From Acidobacteriota bacterium (lineage in GTDB: Bacteria; Acidobacteriota; Polarisedimenticolia; JBFMGF01), in assembly GCA_040752675.1 (NCBI GenBank), contig JBFMGF010000010.1:1-54891 (forward strand): a DNA stretch of 54,891 nucleotides. The letters are read 5' to 3'. The notes under the pieces are model-generated. The model saw nothing but the letters and a program-made list of their open reading frames with translations, had not been told where the DNA came from and made no database searches. Each line of letters opens with the position of its first letter. The stretch's first letter is position 1. The position numbers and the translations under genes were made by a program. This document shows positions 1 through 7,666 of the stretch, piece by piece.

Positions 1-113
1 TTCGCCAGCGTCATCGTGATCGCTGACGTCAATGTCGTCTTCCCGTGATCAACGTGCCCGATCGTCCCTATGTTTACGTGCGGCTTCGTCCTTTCAAATC
101 TCTCCTTGGACAT
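1..113 (-). CDS. tuf: Elongation factor Tu, N-terminal fragment
   Basis: This is the first 37 codons of EF-Tu, the GTPase that brings aminoacyl-tRNA to the ribosome; the rest lies beyond the left edge. The translation begins [14 protein letters not shown] and reaches the P-loop GHVDHGKTT, which is diagnostic of EF-Tu. The ATG at 111-113 follows a GGAGG ribosome-binding site at 118-122. It is the last visible gene after four tRNA genes, the same order as E. coli thrU-tyrU-glyT-thrT-tufB, so it is probably co-transcribed with them. Confidence 0.96.
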   Translation of the reverse strand, partial: MSKERFERTKPHVNIGTIGHVDHGKTTLTSAITMTLA

Positions 114-152
114 GGTCGCCTCCTTGAATTAATAATTTTTGATGACCTGCGC

Positions 153-227
153 TGGAGCCCACGACCGGGATTGAACCGGTGACCCCTTCCTTACCAAGGA
201 AGTGCTCTACCGCTGAGCCACGTGGGC
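153..227 (-). tRNA. tRNA-Thr (anticodon GGT)
   Basis: A full cloverleaf can be drawn: acceptor GCCCACG/CGTGGGC, D arm GCTC/GAGC, anticodon stem CTTCC/GGAAG with loop TTGGTAA (anticodon GGT), T arm ACCGG/CCGGT with loop TTCAATC, and an encoded CCA at 153-155. It sits 39 bases upstream of the tuf start and is the last of four tandem tRNAs, so tRNA processing probably releases the tuf mRNA 5' end. Confidence 0.97.
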
Positions 228-283
228 TAACATGAAAAAATCTCTCACTATACTAATGACAAACTTCCTTATAAATAAAGGGA

Positions 284-360
284 TGGAGCGGGAAACGGGA
301 TTCGAACCCGCGACCCTCAGCTTGGAAGGCTGATGCTCTAGCCAGCTGAGCTACTCCCGC
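284..360 (-). tRNA. tRNA-Gly (anticodon TCC)
   Basis: The cloverleaf has acceptor GCGGGAG/TTCCCGC, D stem GCTC/GAGC, anticodon stem TCAGC/GCTGA with loop CTTCCAA (anticodon TCC), and T arm GCGGG/CCCGT with loop TTCGAAT. CCA is encoded at 284-286. It is third in the Thr-Tyr-Gly-Thr cluster. Confidence 0.97.
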
Positions 361-486
361 TCTTATCTGTTCCAAATTGTTCAGGTCCTGTGCGCGTCTT
401 CTTTAACCCTGTCAAAAGGTTGATGTTTTATTACAATCAACGTTTTTGTTACCCCGTAAGATAGCACGGCACAAAGATTATGTAAA

Positions 487-571
487 TGGTGGAGAGGGGA
501 GGATTCGAACCTCCGAAGGCTGCGCCGTCAGATTTACAGTCTGATCCCTTTGTCCACTCGGGAACCTCTCC
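487..571 (-). tRNA. tRNA-Tyr (anticodon GTA)
   Basis: This is a class II tRNA of 85 nt with the long variable arm expected of bacterial tRNA-Tyr. The anticodon loop CTGTAAA gives anticodon GTA. The acceptor pairs GGAGAGG with CCTCTCC, the T loop is TTCGAAT, and CCA is encoded at 487-489. It is second in the tRNA cluster. Confidence 0.97.
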
Positions 572-649
572 AAACAAAAAAGCCCTCGTGATGCAGGTTC
601 CTCAATAGCCAGAACACGACCTCACGGAGCAGACTCCCTCCTGGTCACG

Positions 650-724
650 TGGAGCTGGCGAAGGGATTTGAACCCCTGACCCGCTGATTACAAATCAGCT
701 GCTCTACCGCTGAGCTACGCCAGC
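650..724 (-). tRNA. tRNA-Thr (anticodon TGT)
   Basis: The cloverleaf has acceptor GCTGGCG/CGCCAGC, D stem GCTC/GAGC, anticodon stem GCTGA/TCAGC with loop TTTGTAA (anticodon TGT), and T arm AGGGG/CCCTT. CCA is encoded at 650-652. It is the first tRNA of the cluster. Its 5' end lies about 7 bases after the transcription start predicted from the promoter at 738-766. Confidence 0.97.
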
Positions 725-737
725 TAACAAAGTTTTT

Positions 738-766
738 ATAATATCAATTCAAAAAAATAAAATCAA
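738..766 (-). promoter_or_regulatory. Putative sigma-70 promoter of the tRNA-tuf operon
   Basis: Read on the minus strand, TTGATT (766-761) is followed by a 17-base AT-rich spacer and TATTAT (743-738). This sits between the end of rlmB and the first tRNA and would start transcription about 7 bases before tRNA-Thr(TGT). It would give the tRNAs and tuf their own promoter in addition to read-through from rlmB. The surrounding AT richness raises the chance of coincidental matches. Confidence 0.6.
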
Positions 767-785
767 GATTTTTTTCATTTTTATT

Positions 786-1553
786 TTACTTTTTTGTAAT
801 GCTTCTTCTCATGACCTCATAGAGGATGACTCCACATGCCACGGAAACGTTCAGAGACTCCGCCTGCTCGCTTATAGGGATTCTTATGGAAGCATCCGTC
901 CTACTCATCAATTCTGTTGTGATCCCGCTGCTCTCGCTCCCAAGGATCAGGGCAAGGGGAAACTCGAACAGAAAATCGTAGAAATCCTCCTTCCCGTCCT
1001 TCTCAACGGCAACGATATGAAAGCCTTTCTCTTTGAGCGCTTCTGCCAGGGATACAAGACTTTTTTCTCTGGAAATTCTCGCATGAACAATGCTCCCTGC
1101 CGATCGTTTTGCAGCCACCTTTGTCATTCCGACTGATCTCTTGATTGGAATGAAAATCCCTGCAACACTCGTTGCAACCGCAGTCCTCACGATGGCTCCG
1201 AAATTACCCGGATCTTCGATGCCGTCCAGGATCAGGACGATGGAACGGTCATCGATAAATTGGAAGATCTCCTGTCTGCTGGAATATCTTGAGGCTGCGA
1301 TGGTGGCGACGATTCCCTGGTGTTTATCGGTCCCGCTCATCCTCCGCAGCATCCCCACGGGGACATTGGAAACGGGAATCCCTCTCTGCCGGGCCATCCT
1401 CATAAGAGCCCCGACTTTCCCTTCGGCGCCCCCTTTGGAAATGAAGATCTTCTCGATCTCAACTTTCCCCGAATGCAGTGCTTCGTGCAAAGGATTTATC
1501 CCGTATAGTATTTCTTCTTCGAACTGGTCTGTCATCCTTCCACGATCCTGCAA
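786..1553 (-). CDS. rlmB: 23S rRNA 2'-O-methyltransferase RlmB (SpoU/TrmH family)
   Basis: This SPOUT-class enzyme uses S-adenosylmethionine to 2'-O-methylate a guanosine of 23S rRNA. The N-terminal substrate-binding domain begins near EEEILYGINPLHEAL. The catalytic domain shows the three family motifs: DPGNFGAIVRTA near residue 118, LILGSESSGI near 205, and IPISEQAESLNVSVACG near 225. The longest frame starts at a TTG (1553) 5 bases after the ispF stop. An ATG at 1535 is an alternative start with AGGA 10 bases upstream and would give 249 residues. It is the last protein gene before the tRNA cluster. A TrmH-type tRNA methylase is the alternative, but the fused N-terminal domain favours RlmB. 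Confidence 0.9.
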   Translation of the reverse strand: MQDRGRMTDQFEEEILYGINPLHEALHSGKVEIEKIFISKGGAEGKVGALMRMARQRGIPVSNVPVGMLRRMSGTDKHQGIVATIAASRYSSRQEIFQFIDDRSIVLILDGIEDPGNFGAIVRTAVATSVAGIFIPIKRSVGMTKVAAKRSAGSIVHARISREKSLVSLAEALKEKGFHIVAVEKDGKEDFYDFLFEFPLALILGSESSGITTELMSRTDASIRIPISEQAESLNVSVACGVILYEVMRRSITKK

Positions 1554-1558
1554 GTGTT

Positions 1559-2038
1559 TCAGCGCTCCCTCTGAAGAAGAGCCACTGCCTGAGCCGCCAT
1601 TCCTTCTCCCTTCCCGACGAATCCCAGACCTTCCACTCTCTTCCCCTTGATACTGATCATCTCTCTGCTCACTCTCAGTGTAGAAGCTATGCGATCCTTC
1701 ATTGCCTCGAAGTATGCCGCAAGAGGAGGCTGATCAGCTATGATTATGGAATCGAGGTTTATGATGGTGAACCCTTTCTCATGGACGATCATCCTAACCT
1801 TCTCGAGCATCTCCACGCTCGATGCATCACGCCAGGCTGGATCAGACACTGGAAAATAAAAGCCGATATCTTTCTCTGCCATTGCTCCAAGGATGGCATC
1901 GATGATACTATGAATCAGAACATCGGCATCGGAGTGACCATCCAGCCCTTTATCGAATGCAATCTCGACGCCGCCCAGTATGAGCCTTCTTCCCCTCTTC
2001 AGCGGATGAACATCGTATCCTATTCCCGCTCTTATCAT
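1559..2038 (-). CDS. ispF: 2-C-methyl-D-erythritol 2,4-cyclodiphosphate synthase
   Basis: IspF cyclises CDP-methylerythritol phosphate, releasing CMP, in the MEP route to isoprenoid precursors. The 159-residue length is normal. The zinc-binding start RAGIGYDVH supplies Asp8 and His10, and the flexible-loop motif GLDGHSDADVLIH follows near residue 34. The C-terminal KGEGMAAQAVALL is typical. The ATG overlaps the ispD stop by 4 bases, implying translational coupling of two enzymes in the same pathway. Confidence 0.97.
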   Translation of the reverse strand: MIRAGIGYDVHPLKRGRRLILGGVEIAFDKGLDGHSDADVLIHSIIDAILGAMAEKDIGFYFPVSDPAWRDASSVEMLEKVRMIVHEKGFTIINLDSIIIADQPPLAAYFEAMKDRIASTLRVSREMISIKGKRVEGLGFVGKGEGMAAQAVALLQRER

Positions 2039-2742
2039 GGCATCTTCCTTTCCCGGGATCGCATGAAAAGTTCGGCAATATGAAGATCACTTAGGCTGGT
2101 AACCTTCAGGTTGGTTCCCTCCCCTTCCACTACGCTGACCTTGAATCCCAGGCGTTCCGCAAGAGAGGATTCGTCTGTTGCCTCCCGCTTCTCTTTTGAG
2201 GCGGTCTTCATAATCTGCCCGAGAACATCGGCGCGGAATCCTTGAGGGGTCTGCGCGAGGTAGAGTTTATCCCTCTTGAGAGTCTTCAAAATGAATCTTT
2301 TTCGATCTACCTCCTTGACCGTATCATTGACCTTGATGGCGGCTATCGCCGCCCCGCATCTTTTCGTCTCCGCCAGAACCTTTTTGATCAACTCCCTGGA
2401 AACTAACGGCCTGACGCCATCATGGATGAGATAGATAGAAGCATCTCCAGCCGCCTTAATACCGTTCTCCACCGATTCAAATCTCATCTTGCCGCCCGGC
2501 ACAACGCACGCAACCTTTCCATACTTCCCGGTGATCGCGCTAAAATATCTCTTTAGATATCGCCGCGGAAGGACGACAATGATCTCGCTGATTTCATCTA
2601 TCTCTTGAAAAGGGATGATGGCATTTTCCAGAACGGTCTTGCCGGCTATCCTTAGGAACTGCTTCGGGAGAGTTGTACCCAGGCGCTTCCCCTCGCCCCC
2701 GGCAGCGATGATGGCTTTGACGATTTGTTTTCTTCCTGACAA
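2035..2742 (-). CDS. ispD: 2-C-methyl-D-erythritol 4-phosphate cytidylyltransferase
   Basis: IspD transfers CMP from CTP to methylerythritol 4-phosphate. The nucleotide-binding signature AAGGEGKRLG is followed by PKQFLRIAGK near residue 25, and the HDGVRPLVS motif lies near 108. Length (235 residues) is normal. The only reasonable start is a TTG at 2740-2742, 12 bases after the frr stop and without a clear Shine-Dalgarno sequence, so it may rely on coupling to frr. It overlaps ispF by 4 bases. Confidence 0.95.
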   Translation of the reverse strand: MSGRKQIVKAIIAAGGEGKRLGTTLPKQFLRIAGKTVLENAIIPFQEIDEISEIIVVLPRRYLKRYFSAITGKYGKVACVVPGGKMRFESVENGIKAAGDASIYLIHDGVRPLVSRELIKKVLAETKRCGAAIAAIKVNDTVKEVDRKRFILKTLKRDKLYLAQTPQGFRADVLGQIMKTASKEKREATDESSLAERLGFKVSVVEGEGTNLKVTSLSDLHIAELFMRSRERKMP

Positions 2743-2754
2743 GTCGTTTAAGGA

Positions 2755-3312
2755 TCAGAGTTCCATGAGCTCTTTGTTCTTGTTTTTGACGAGATCATCT
2801 ATCTTCATGACGAATTTATCCGTTATCTTCTGAATCTCATCATAACTCTTGTGCTCTTCATCCTGCGATATCTTTTTATCTTTCTCCAGCATCTTGATCT
2901 CTTCGTTGCCATCACGCCTAATCTGCCTGAGAGCCGTCTTCCCCTCCTCTCCAATCTGGTTGACTTTCTTGCCGAGCTGCTTCCTGCGCTCCTCCGTCAG
3001 GGGAGGAATGGGGATTCGGATGACCTTTCCATCGCTGATCGGATTCAGACCAAGATCAGCCTTCAGGATGGCTTTCTCAATCGCTTCCATGACACTCGGG
3101 TCGAAGGGATGAGCGATGATCATGGCGGGATCCGGGATTGAGAGTTTGGATATCTGACTGATTGGAGTTTCGGTTCCATAGTAGTTGACGGTCACGCCAT
3201 TGAGGATTGCCAGGGATGCTCTCCCCGTTCTGATGACAGCAAGTTTGTGTTTCACGTCTTCGATTGTCAGGTTCATCCTCTTCTCTATTTTTGAAATGCA
3301 TTCTTTCTGCAT
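2755..3312 (-). CDS. frr: Ribosome recycling factor
   Basis: RRF splits post-termination ribosomes together with EF-G. I chose the ATG at 3310-3312 (MQKECISKIEKRMN) because AAGGAG lies 9 bases upstream and the resulting 185 residues is the usual RRF length; a longer frame starting at 3342 would run well into pyrH. Family features include the VIRTGRAS motif near residue 28, PISQISKLSIPDP near 53, and the charged C-terminal helix. The pyrH stop lies 1 base upstream of the start. This is the conserved rpsB-tsf-pyrH-frr order. Confidence 0.96.
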   Translation of the reverse strand: MQKECISKIEKRMNLTIEDVKHKLAVIRTGRASLAILNGVTVNYYGTETPISQISKLSIPDPAMIIAHPFDPSVMEAIEKAILKADLGLNPISDGKVIRIPIPPLTEERRKQLGKKVNQIGEEGKTALRQIRRDGNEEIKMLEKDKKISQDEEHKSYDEIQKITDKFVMKIDDLVKNKNKELMEL

Positions 3313-3313
3313 A

Positions 3314-4048
3314 TCAGGACTCCTTGATGATCGAACCGACATCCTCTCCCAGAATGATCCGTTTTATGTTTCCCTTCTTTCGGATGTTAAAGACTATAAT
3401 CGGCAGCCGGTTATCCATGCACAGTGAAATGGCGGTGGAATCGATCACCTTCAACCCTTTTTCCAGAACTCCCAGATATGAGATAGATTTGATCAGCTTC
3501 GCATCGGGGTGCTTCTCGGGGTCATTGGTGTAGATCCCATCGACTTTGGTTGCCTTCAGGAGGACCTCCGCCTTCACTTCCATGGCTCGCAGGGCAGCGG
3601 CGCTGTCAGTCGTGAAGAAGGGGTTGCCCGTTCCGGCTGCCATGATGATGACCCTCTTCTTTTCCAGGTGACGGATAGCCCTCCGCCTGTAGAACGGTTC
3701 GGCAACAGCTCTCACCTCAATGGCGGAAAGGACGCGAGTGACAAGGCCCAGTTTTTCCAGAGAATCCTGGATGGCCAGTGCATTGATAATTGTGGCAAGC
3801 ATCCCCATATGGTCCGCGGCCACGCGATCCATGCCGACAGCGCGAGCAGATACGCCACGGAAGATGTTTCCCCCGCCAATGACGAGGGCTACCTCCACTC
3901 CGAGATCATAAACTTCCCGGATTTCTTCGGAGATGGATTCGATTGTGCTGGCGCTGATCCCGTACCCCTCGGTTCCCATCAGCGCCTCACCGCTTAGCTT
4001 GAGCAGAATCCTATTGTACTTAAGGCTTCGTTCAGGAAGGTCTGTCAC
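3314..4048 (-). CDS. pyrH: Uridylate kinase (UMP kinase)
   Basis: Bacterial UMP kinase of the amino-acid-kinase fold phosphorylates UMP to UDP; the family is hexameric and allosterically regulated by GTP and UTP. Visible motifs are [11 protein letters not shown] at residues 13-23, [10 protein letters not shown] near 57, and [15 protein letters not shown] near 136. The start is a GTG at 4046-4048 with GGGAG 6 bases upstream. Length (244 residues) is normal. It sits between tsf and frr. Confidence 0.97.
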   Translation of the reverse strand: MTDLPERSLKYNRILLKLSGEALMGTEGYGISASTIESISEEIREVYDLGVEVALVIGGGNIFRGVSARAVGMDRVAADHMGMLATIINALAIQDSLEKLGLVTRVLSAIEVRAVAEPFYRRRAIRHLEKKRVIIMAAGTGNPFFTTDSAAALRAMEVKAEVLLKATKVDGIYTNDPEKHPDAKLIKSISYLGVLEKGLKVIDSTAISLCMDNRLPIIVFNIRKKGNIKRIILGEDVGSIIKES

Positions 4049-4080
4049 CGGTCACTCCCGTGTTATGGCAAAGTTAACAG

Positions 4081-4701
4081 CTAACTGTTACCCTCTCCAA
4101 GAGCAAACCGTACGAATCTCTTCACCTGAATGTTCTCGCCGATCTTCGAAATGAGGGAGGCGATGTGATCTTTCACCGTGACGTCCATGTTCTTGACGAA
4201 GGGTTGTTCAAGGAGGCAAGCTTCCGCATAGAACTTTTCCATTTTTCCATCGACGATTTTCTCCAACACCTTTTCGGGCTTTCCTGAAGCCGCCGCCTGA
4301 CTCCTGTAGATCTCCCTCTCGGCTATAAGAACCTCTTCGGTGACCTGCTCTCTACCAACAAACCGTGGAGATGAAGCGGCGATCTGCATGGCAAGATCTT
4401 TGACGAGCTGCTGGAAATCCGCGGTCCTGGCTACGAAATCGGTCTCGCAACTGACCTCCAGGAGCACGCCGATCTTCCCGCCAGGATGGATGTATGAACC
4501 GATGATTCCTTCGGAAGTCGTCCTGCCCGACTTCTTGAAAGCCGCGGCCAGTCCCTTCTTCCTTAGAATCTTGACCGCTTCATCGACGTTCCCTTTCGCC
4601 TCACTGAGAGCCACCTTGCAGTCCATGACTCCCGCGCCGGTCTTTTCACGAAGCTCCTTGACAAGCCCCGCGCTGATATTTGCCTGATCTCCCGCGTTCA
4701 T
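4081..4701 (-). CDS. tsf: Elongation factor Ts (short form)
   Basis: EF-Ts is the nucleotide exchange factor for EF-Tu. The N-terminal UBA-like domain carries LREKTGAGVMDCKVAL near residue 16, and the EF-Tu-contacting core carries the signature EVSCETDFVAR near residue 77. At 206 residues it is much shorter than E. coli EF-Ts (283) and resembles the compact form known from Thermus, with only one core subdomain. The ATG starts 9 bases after the rpsB stop. Confidence 0.96.
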   Translation of the reverse strand: MNAGDQANISAGLVKELREKTGAGVMDCKVALSEAKGNVDEAVKILRKKGLAAAFKKSGRTTSEGIIGSYIHPGGKIGVLLEVSCETDFVARTADFQQLVKDLAMQIAASSPRFVGREQVTEEVLIAEREIYRSQAAASGKPEKVLEKIVDGKMEKFYAEACLLEQPFVKNMDVTVKDHIASLISKIGENIQVKRFVRFALGEGNS

Positions 4702-4709
4702 TGTGATTT

Positions 4710-5645
4710 CTAACCTTTCTTTTTATCGCCTTTGGGCTCCCGGAATCCTTTCTTATCCCGGCTCCTGGCAAGCTTGATCATCTTCTCCCGCGTTTTTACT
4801 ACATCAGTTTCCTTGTCAACCTCTTCATGTTCGAGCTCGGCTTTCGCCATCTTGGCTGCTACGATCTCCTTCCTGATCTCTCTCATCCTTGAGATCGATG
4901 CCGCCCTCTCTGCCTCTGCCAGCTTTTCTTTCTCAGCAATCTCATCCTTCTTCGCGCTGATGAAGAGATTGACTCCTTCGATGACTGAATCGGCGATCTT
5001 GGAGGTGAAGAGCTTAATGGCCCTGATGGCATCATCGTTACCAGGAATGACATAATCGATGTTCTCAGGGTCACAGTTGGTATCCACGACCGCGACGATG
5101 GGAATTCCTATCTTGGACGCCTCGCTGACGGCGATCCTTTCCTTCTTGGGATCGACGATGAAAATGGCATCCGGGAGCGATTCCAGAGTCCGGATCCCGC
5201 TAAGCACCTTTTCCAGTTTGACCCTCTCCTTTTCCAGCCTGGCTCTCTCCTTCTTGCTGAGATTCCCATGATTCTCCGGCTTGAGGATCTCTTCGAGTTT
5301 GTTTAGCCTGTTTACGCCCTTGATCACCGTGCGAAAGTTCGTCAGAAGTCCGCCGAGCCATCTCTGATTCACGAAGGGCATTCCGCAGCGGACGGCCTCC
5401 TCACTGATGACGTCTTGAGCCTGCCTTTTCGTCCCAAGAAAGATGATTTTGTTTCCACGAGATGCCAGCTCGGTAACGAAATTGGCGGCTTCGCGGAATT
5501 TATCCAGGGTTTTCTGAAGATCGATGATGTAAATATTGTTCCTCTGGCCAAAAATGTAAGGCTTCATCTTCGGGTTCCAGCGTTTTGTCTGATGCCCGAA
5601 ATGAACCCCCGCTTCTAGCAGTTCCTTCAATTCTACTGATGCCAA
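4710..5645 (-). CDS. rpsB: 30S ribosomal protein S2 with charged C-terminal extension
   Basis: S2 binds the 30S head/body junction. The family start [16 protein letters not shown] and the motif [13 protein letters not shown] near residue 90 are clear, as are IFIVDPKKE near 160 and [13 protein letters not shown] near 185. At 311 residues it is about 60-70 longer than typical S2. The extra C-terminal part (roughly residues 230-311) is almost entirely Lys, Glu, Arg and Ala and is probably helical. The start is a TTG (5643-5645) just behind a strong GGAGGG; no ATG is available nearby. Confidence 0.96.
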   Translation of the reverse strand: MASVELKELLEAGVHFGHQTKRWNPKMKPYIFGQRNNIYIIDLQKTLDKFREAANFVTELASRGNKIIFLGTKRQAQDVISEEAVRCGMPFVNQRWLGGLLTNFRTVIKGVNRLNKLEEILKPENHGNLSKKERARLEKERVKLEKVLSGIRTLESLPDAIFIVDPKKERIAVSEASKIGIPIVAVVDTNCDPENIDYVIPGNDDAIRAIKLFTSKIADSVIEGVNLFISAKKDEIAEKEKLAEAERAASISRMREIRKEIVAAKMAKAELEHEEVDKETDVVKTREKMIKLARSRDKKGFREPKGDKKKG

Positions 5646-5666
5646 GTTCCCTCCAGAAAAGAATGA

Positions 5667-6062
5667 TTAACGTTTCGAGTACTGGAATCTCTTCCTGGCC
5701 CCCTTCTGGCCGTATTTCTTTCGTTCCTTCGCCCTCGGGTCGCGCGTCAGGAAGCCTTCCACTTTTAACTTCTTCCGAAGCTCTTTGTTGTATTCGAGAA
5801 GGGCCTTGGCGATGCCATGCCGGACTGCACCAGCCTGGCCGCTTATCCCTCCTCCATTGACGGTGATTTTGATGTCGAACTTATCGATCGTATCTGTCAC
5901 GGCAAGAGGCTGCTTGATGATCATCTTGATGGCCTTGCTCGGGAAATACTTATCGAAGCTCTCCTCGTTGACTGTGATGTTCCCGCTTCCGGGGCGAAGG
6001 AAGACCCTCGCAACAGACGTCTTTCTTCTTCCCGTCCCATAGTATTGAATAACGCTTGACAT
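5667..6062 (-). CDS. rpsI: 30S ribosomal protein S9
   Basis: S9 shows the family start [14 protein letters not shown] and the C-terminal tail [10 protein letters not shown], whose terminal Lys-Arg reaches the ribosomal P site. I chose the ATG at 6060-6062 (131 residues) because AGAGG lies 5 bases upstream; a GTG two codons earlier would overlap that site. It lies 12 bases after rplM, the universal L13-S9 pairing, and upstream of rpsB. Confidence 0.96.
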   Translation of the reverse strand: MSSVIQYYGTGRRKTSVARVFLRPGSGNITVNEESFDKYFPSKAIKMIIKQPLAVTDTIDKFDIKITVNGGGISGQAGAVRHGIAKALLEYNKELRKKLKVEGFLTRDPRAKERKKYGQKGARKRFQYSKR

Positions 6063-6074
6063 GAACACCTCTTA

Positions 6075-6503
6075 TTAAAGTTTTATCTCTTCCGGTCTCT
6101 GCGCAGCATGGGGATGTTCACTCCCGGGATAGACCTTGAGCTTCTTTAACATGGCCTTTCCGAGTTTTGTCTTGGGCAGCATGCCCCACACGGCCATCTC
6201 GATTACCATCTCCGGATTCCGCGAAAGAAGCTTTCCTGCCGCGATCTCCTTGAGACCCCCCGGATATCCCGAGTAATGCCTGTACATCTTTTCTTCAAGT
6301 TTGTTGCCGGTCAGGACAACCTTGGATGCATTGATGATGATAACATGATCACCCACGTCGATGAAAGGAGCATAGGTTGCCTTCTTCTTTCCGGTAAGAT
6401 ATTCCACCACTTTCGTGCAGAGGCGGCCCAGCGTTTTCCCTTCGGCGTTGACAAGCCACCATTTTTTTTCGATCTCCCCCTTTGAAGGGACATAAGTTTT
6501 CAT
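6075..6503 (-). CDS. rplM: 50S ribosomal protein L13
   Basis: L13 is an early 50S assembly protein. The ATG at 6501-6503 (MKTYVPSKGEIEKKWW) has GAGG 7 bases upstream and gives 142 residues, the family norm; the frame is open for 12 more codons upstream but lacks a site there. Signature parts are LGRLCTKVVEYLTGK and VWGMLPKTKLGKAMLKKL. It appears to be the first gene of the long translation operon running to tuf. Confidence 0.97.
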   Translation of the reverse strand: MKTYVPSKGEIEKKWWLVNAEGKTLGRLCTKVVEYLTGKKKATYAPFIDVGDHVIIINASKVVLTGNKLEEKMYRHYSGYPGGLKEIAAGKLLSRNPEMVIEMAVWGMLPKTKLGKAMLKKLKVYPGSEHPHAAQRPEEIKL

Positions 6504-6648
6504 GGTTATACCTCGGCTGCGATTAACTATATTTATCAATCCGACATCTTAAAAGTTTTTTAAGATGATTGCCTCTATTTCTTTAGAACCATCGTTTTCA
6601 TCTTTCAAGATTGAAATTCGCTTTTCTAAGCCTAATAAAGAAATTGAT

Positions 6649-6677
6649 TTTTTACTATAGCTGCAATATTTTGTCAA
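6649..6677 (-). promoter_or_regulatory. Candidate promoter of the rplM operon
   Basis: On the minus strand a perfect TTGACA (6677-6672) is followed by 17 bases and TAAAAA (6654-6649), a 4/6 match to the -10 box. A TATAGT lies closer but at the wrong spacing. Transcription would start about 140 bases before rplM, leaving a long leader that could host autoregulation. Confidence 0.4.
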
Positions 6678-6774
6678 GGATAGAGCCAGCATTGTTTGCT
6701 CCACTGGCATCTCAAGAATTAGTCTTCTGAAATAAACGAAGCAATCACTTTGGATGCTCCTTTGAGGGTTTTTT

Positions 6775-6812
6775 GAGTCAATCCCATCTTCAGTTGAAAA
6801 TGGGATTGACTC
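6775..6812. repeat. Near-perfect 38-base palindrome
   Basis: The arms GAGTCAATCCCAT (6775-6787) and ATGGGATTGACTC (6800-6812) are perfectly complementary over 13 bp. The 12 bases between them fold further (TTCA/TTGA) after one mismatch, leaving a 2-base loop. No T-run follows on either side, so it is not an ordinary terminator. It could be an operator, a cruciform or a relic of a mobile repeat. Confidence 0.75.
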
Positions 6813-6888
6813 CATCAGGAAAATGAATAATTGAGATTCAAAATAAGCTGAGCTGAAAAGAAAGGACATCGGGTAAAATTCCTCCAAA

Positions 6889-7617
6889 ATGTTATATGAT
6901 TACTCGCCCATGGCTATGAGAGATGTAGGAAATATAAGAGAGATGTTTTCGAGCATATCGGGAAGGTATGACCTCCTGAATCATCTCCTTAGTTTTAACA
7001 TAGACAGAAGATGGAGAAAGAAACTAATCGCAATGATCCCTGCCAGGAGCCGTCTCGTTCTCGATTACTGCTGCGGTACTTCCGATCTAGGAATTCTAGC
7101 AGCTAAATCGGAAAAATCTATCATTGGATTGGATTTCAGCCATGAGATGCTGGTTGAAGGTAGCAGAAAGATCCTGAAGGAGGGGTTGAACCACACCGTC
7201 TGTCTCATCGAGGCGGATGCCCATGTACTGCCCCTGAAAGATGGAAGTGTTGACACCATTATGACCGCCTTTGGCATCAGAAACCTGGTGGACCTTGAAA
7301 GAGGCTTTTCTGAAATGGCAAGAGTCCTGACTGCAGGAGGGACGGCACTGATAATCGAATTCAGCAACCCGACCAACATCTTCATAAAGATGCTTTACTA
7401 TCCTTACCTGAGATTCCTCCTTCCTCTCTTCGGAACTCTGATCAGCGGGAACAGGAACGCGTATCATTACCTCACCTCAACGATCATGGCTTTCCCGGAA
7501 CCTGAAAAGATCCGGCAGATAATGGAAAAAGCAGGTTTTGAAAAGGCAAATCTCAAAGGCCTATCAGGCGGGATCGTTACTCTATACATCGCCAATAAGA
7601 GAACTGGCGAACAATGA
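6889..7617 (+). CDS. ubiE: Demethylmenaquinone/ubiquinone C-methyltransferase (UbiE/MenG family)
   Basis: This SAM-dependent enzyme adds the ring C-methyl group in menaquinone or ubiquinone synthesis. The family N-terminus VGNIREMFSSISGRYDLLN is at residues 12-30, motif I LDYCCGTSDLG near 57, the acidic post-I motif IIGLDFSHEML near 76, and TAFGIRNLVDLERG near 124. Length (242) is normal. No clear Shine-Dalgarno precedes the ATG at 6889; in-frame ATGs at 6910 and 6916 are possible starts. It is the only plus-strand gene in the left 53 kb and is convergent with argF. No other quinone gene is in the window, so the quinone type is open. Confidence 0.92.
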   Translation: MLYDYSPMAMRDVGNIREMFSSISGRYDLLNHLLSFNIDRRWRKKLIAMIPARSRLVLDYCCGTSDLGILAAKSEKSIIGLDFSHEMLVEGSRKILKEGLNHTVCLIEADAHVLPLKDGSVDTIMTAFGIRNLVDLERGFSEMARVLTAGGTALIIEFSNPTNIFIKMLYYPYLRFLLPLFGTLISGNRNAYHYLTSTIMAFPEPEKIRQIMEKAGFEKANLKGLSGGIVTLYIANKRTGEQ

Positions 7618-7666
7618 GGGTTTATCTTCTTCCCGGACCTCTCTCTTCGATTGTGAGGACGATGTA

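Larger units (their letters stand above)
6504..6888. other. AT-rich divergent intergenic region between rplM and ubiE
   Basis: This stretch of about 385 bases separates the divergent rplM and ubiE genes. It holds a candidate rplM promoter (6649-6677) and a striking palindrome (6775-6812). A minus-strand open frame of 112 codons spans 6549-6887, but it has no recognisable domain, overlaps both of these elements and has no good start site, so I do not call it a gene. Confidence 0.6.

Noticed and set aside
6549-6887. Minus-strand open frame of 112 codons upstream of rplM
   Set aside because: No domain, signal or ribosome-binding site, and it overlaps the palindrome and the candidate rplM promoter. 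The AT-rich composition is intergenic in character.
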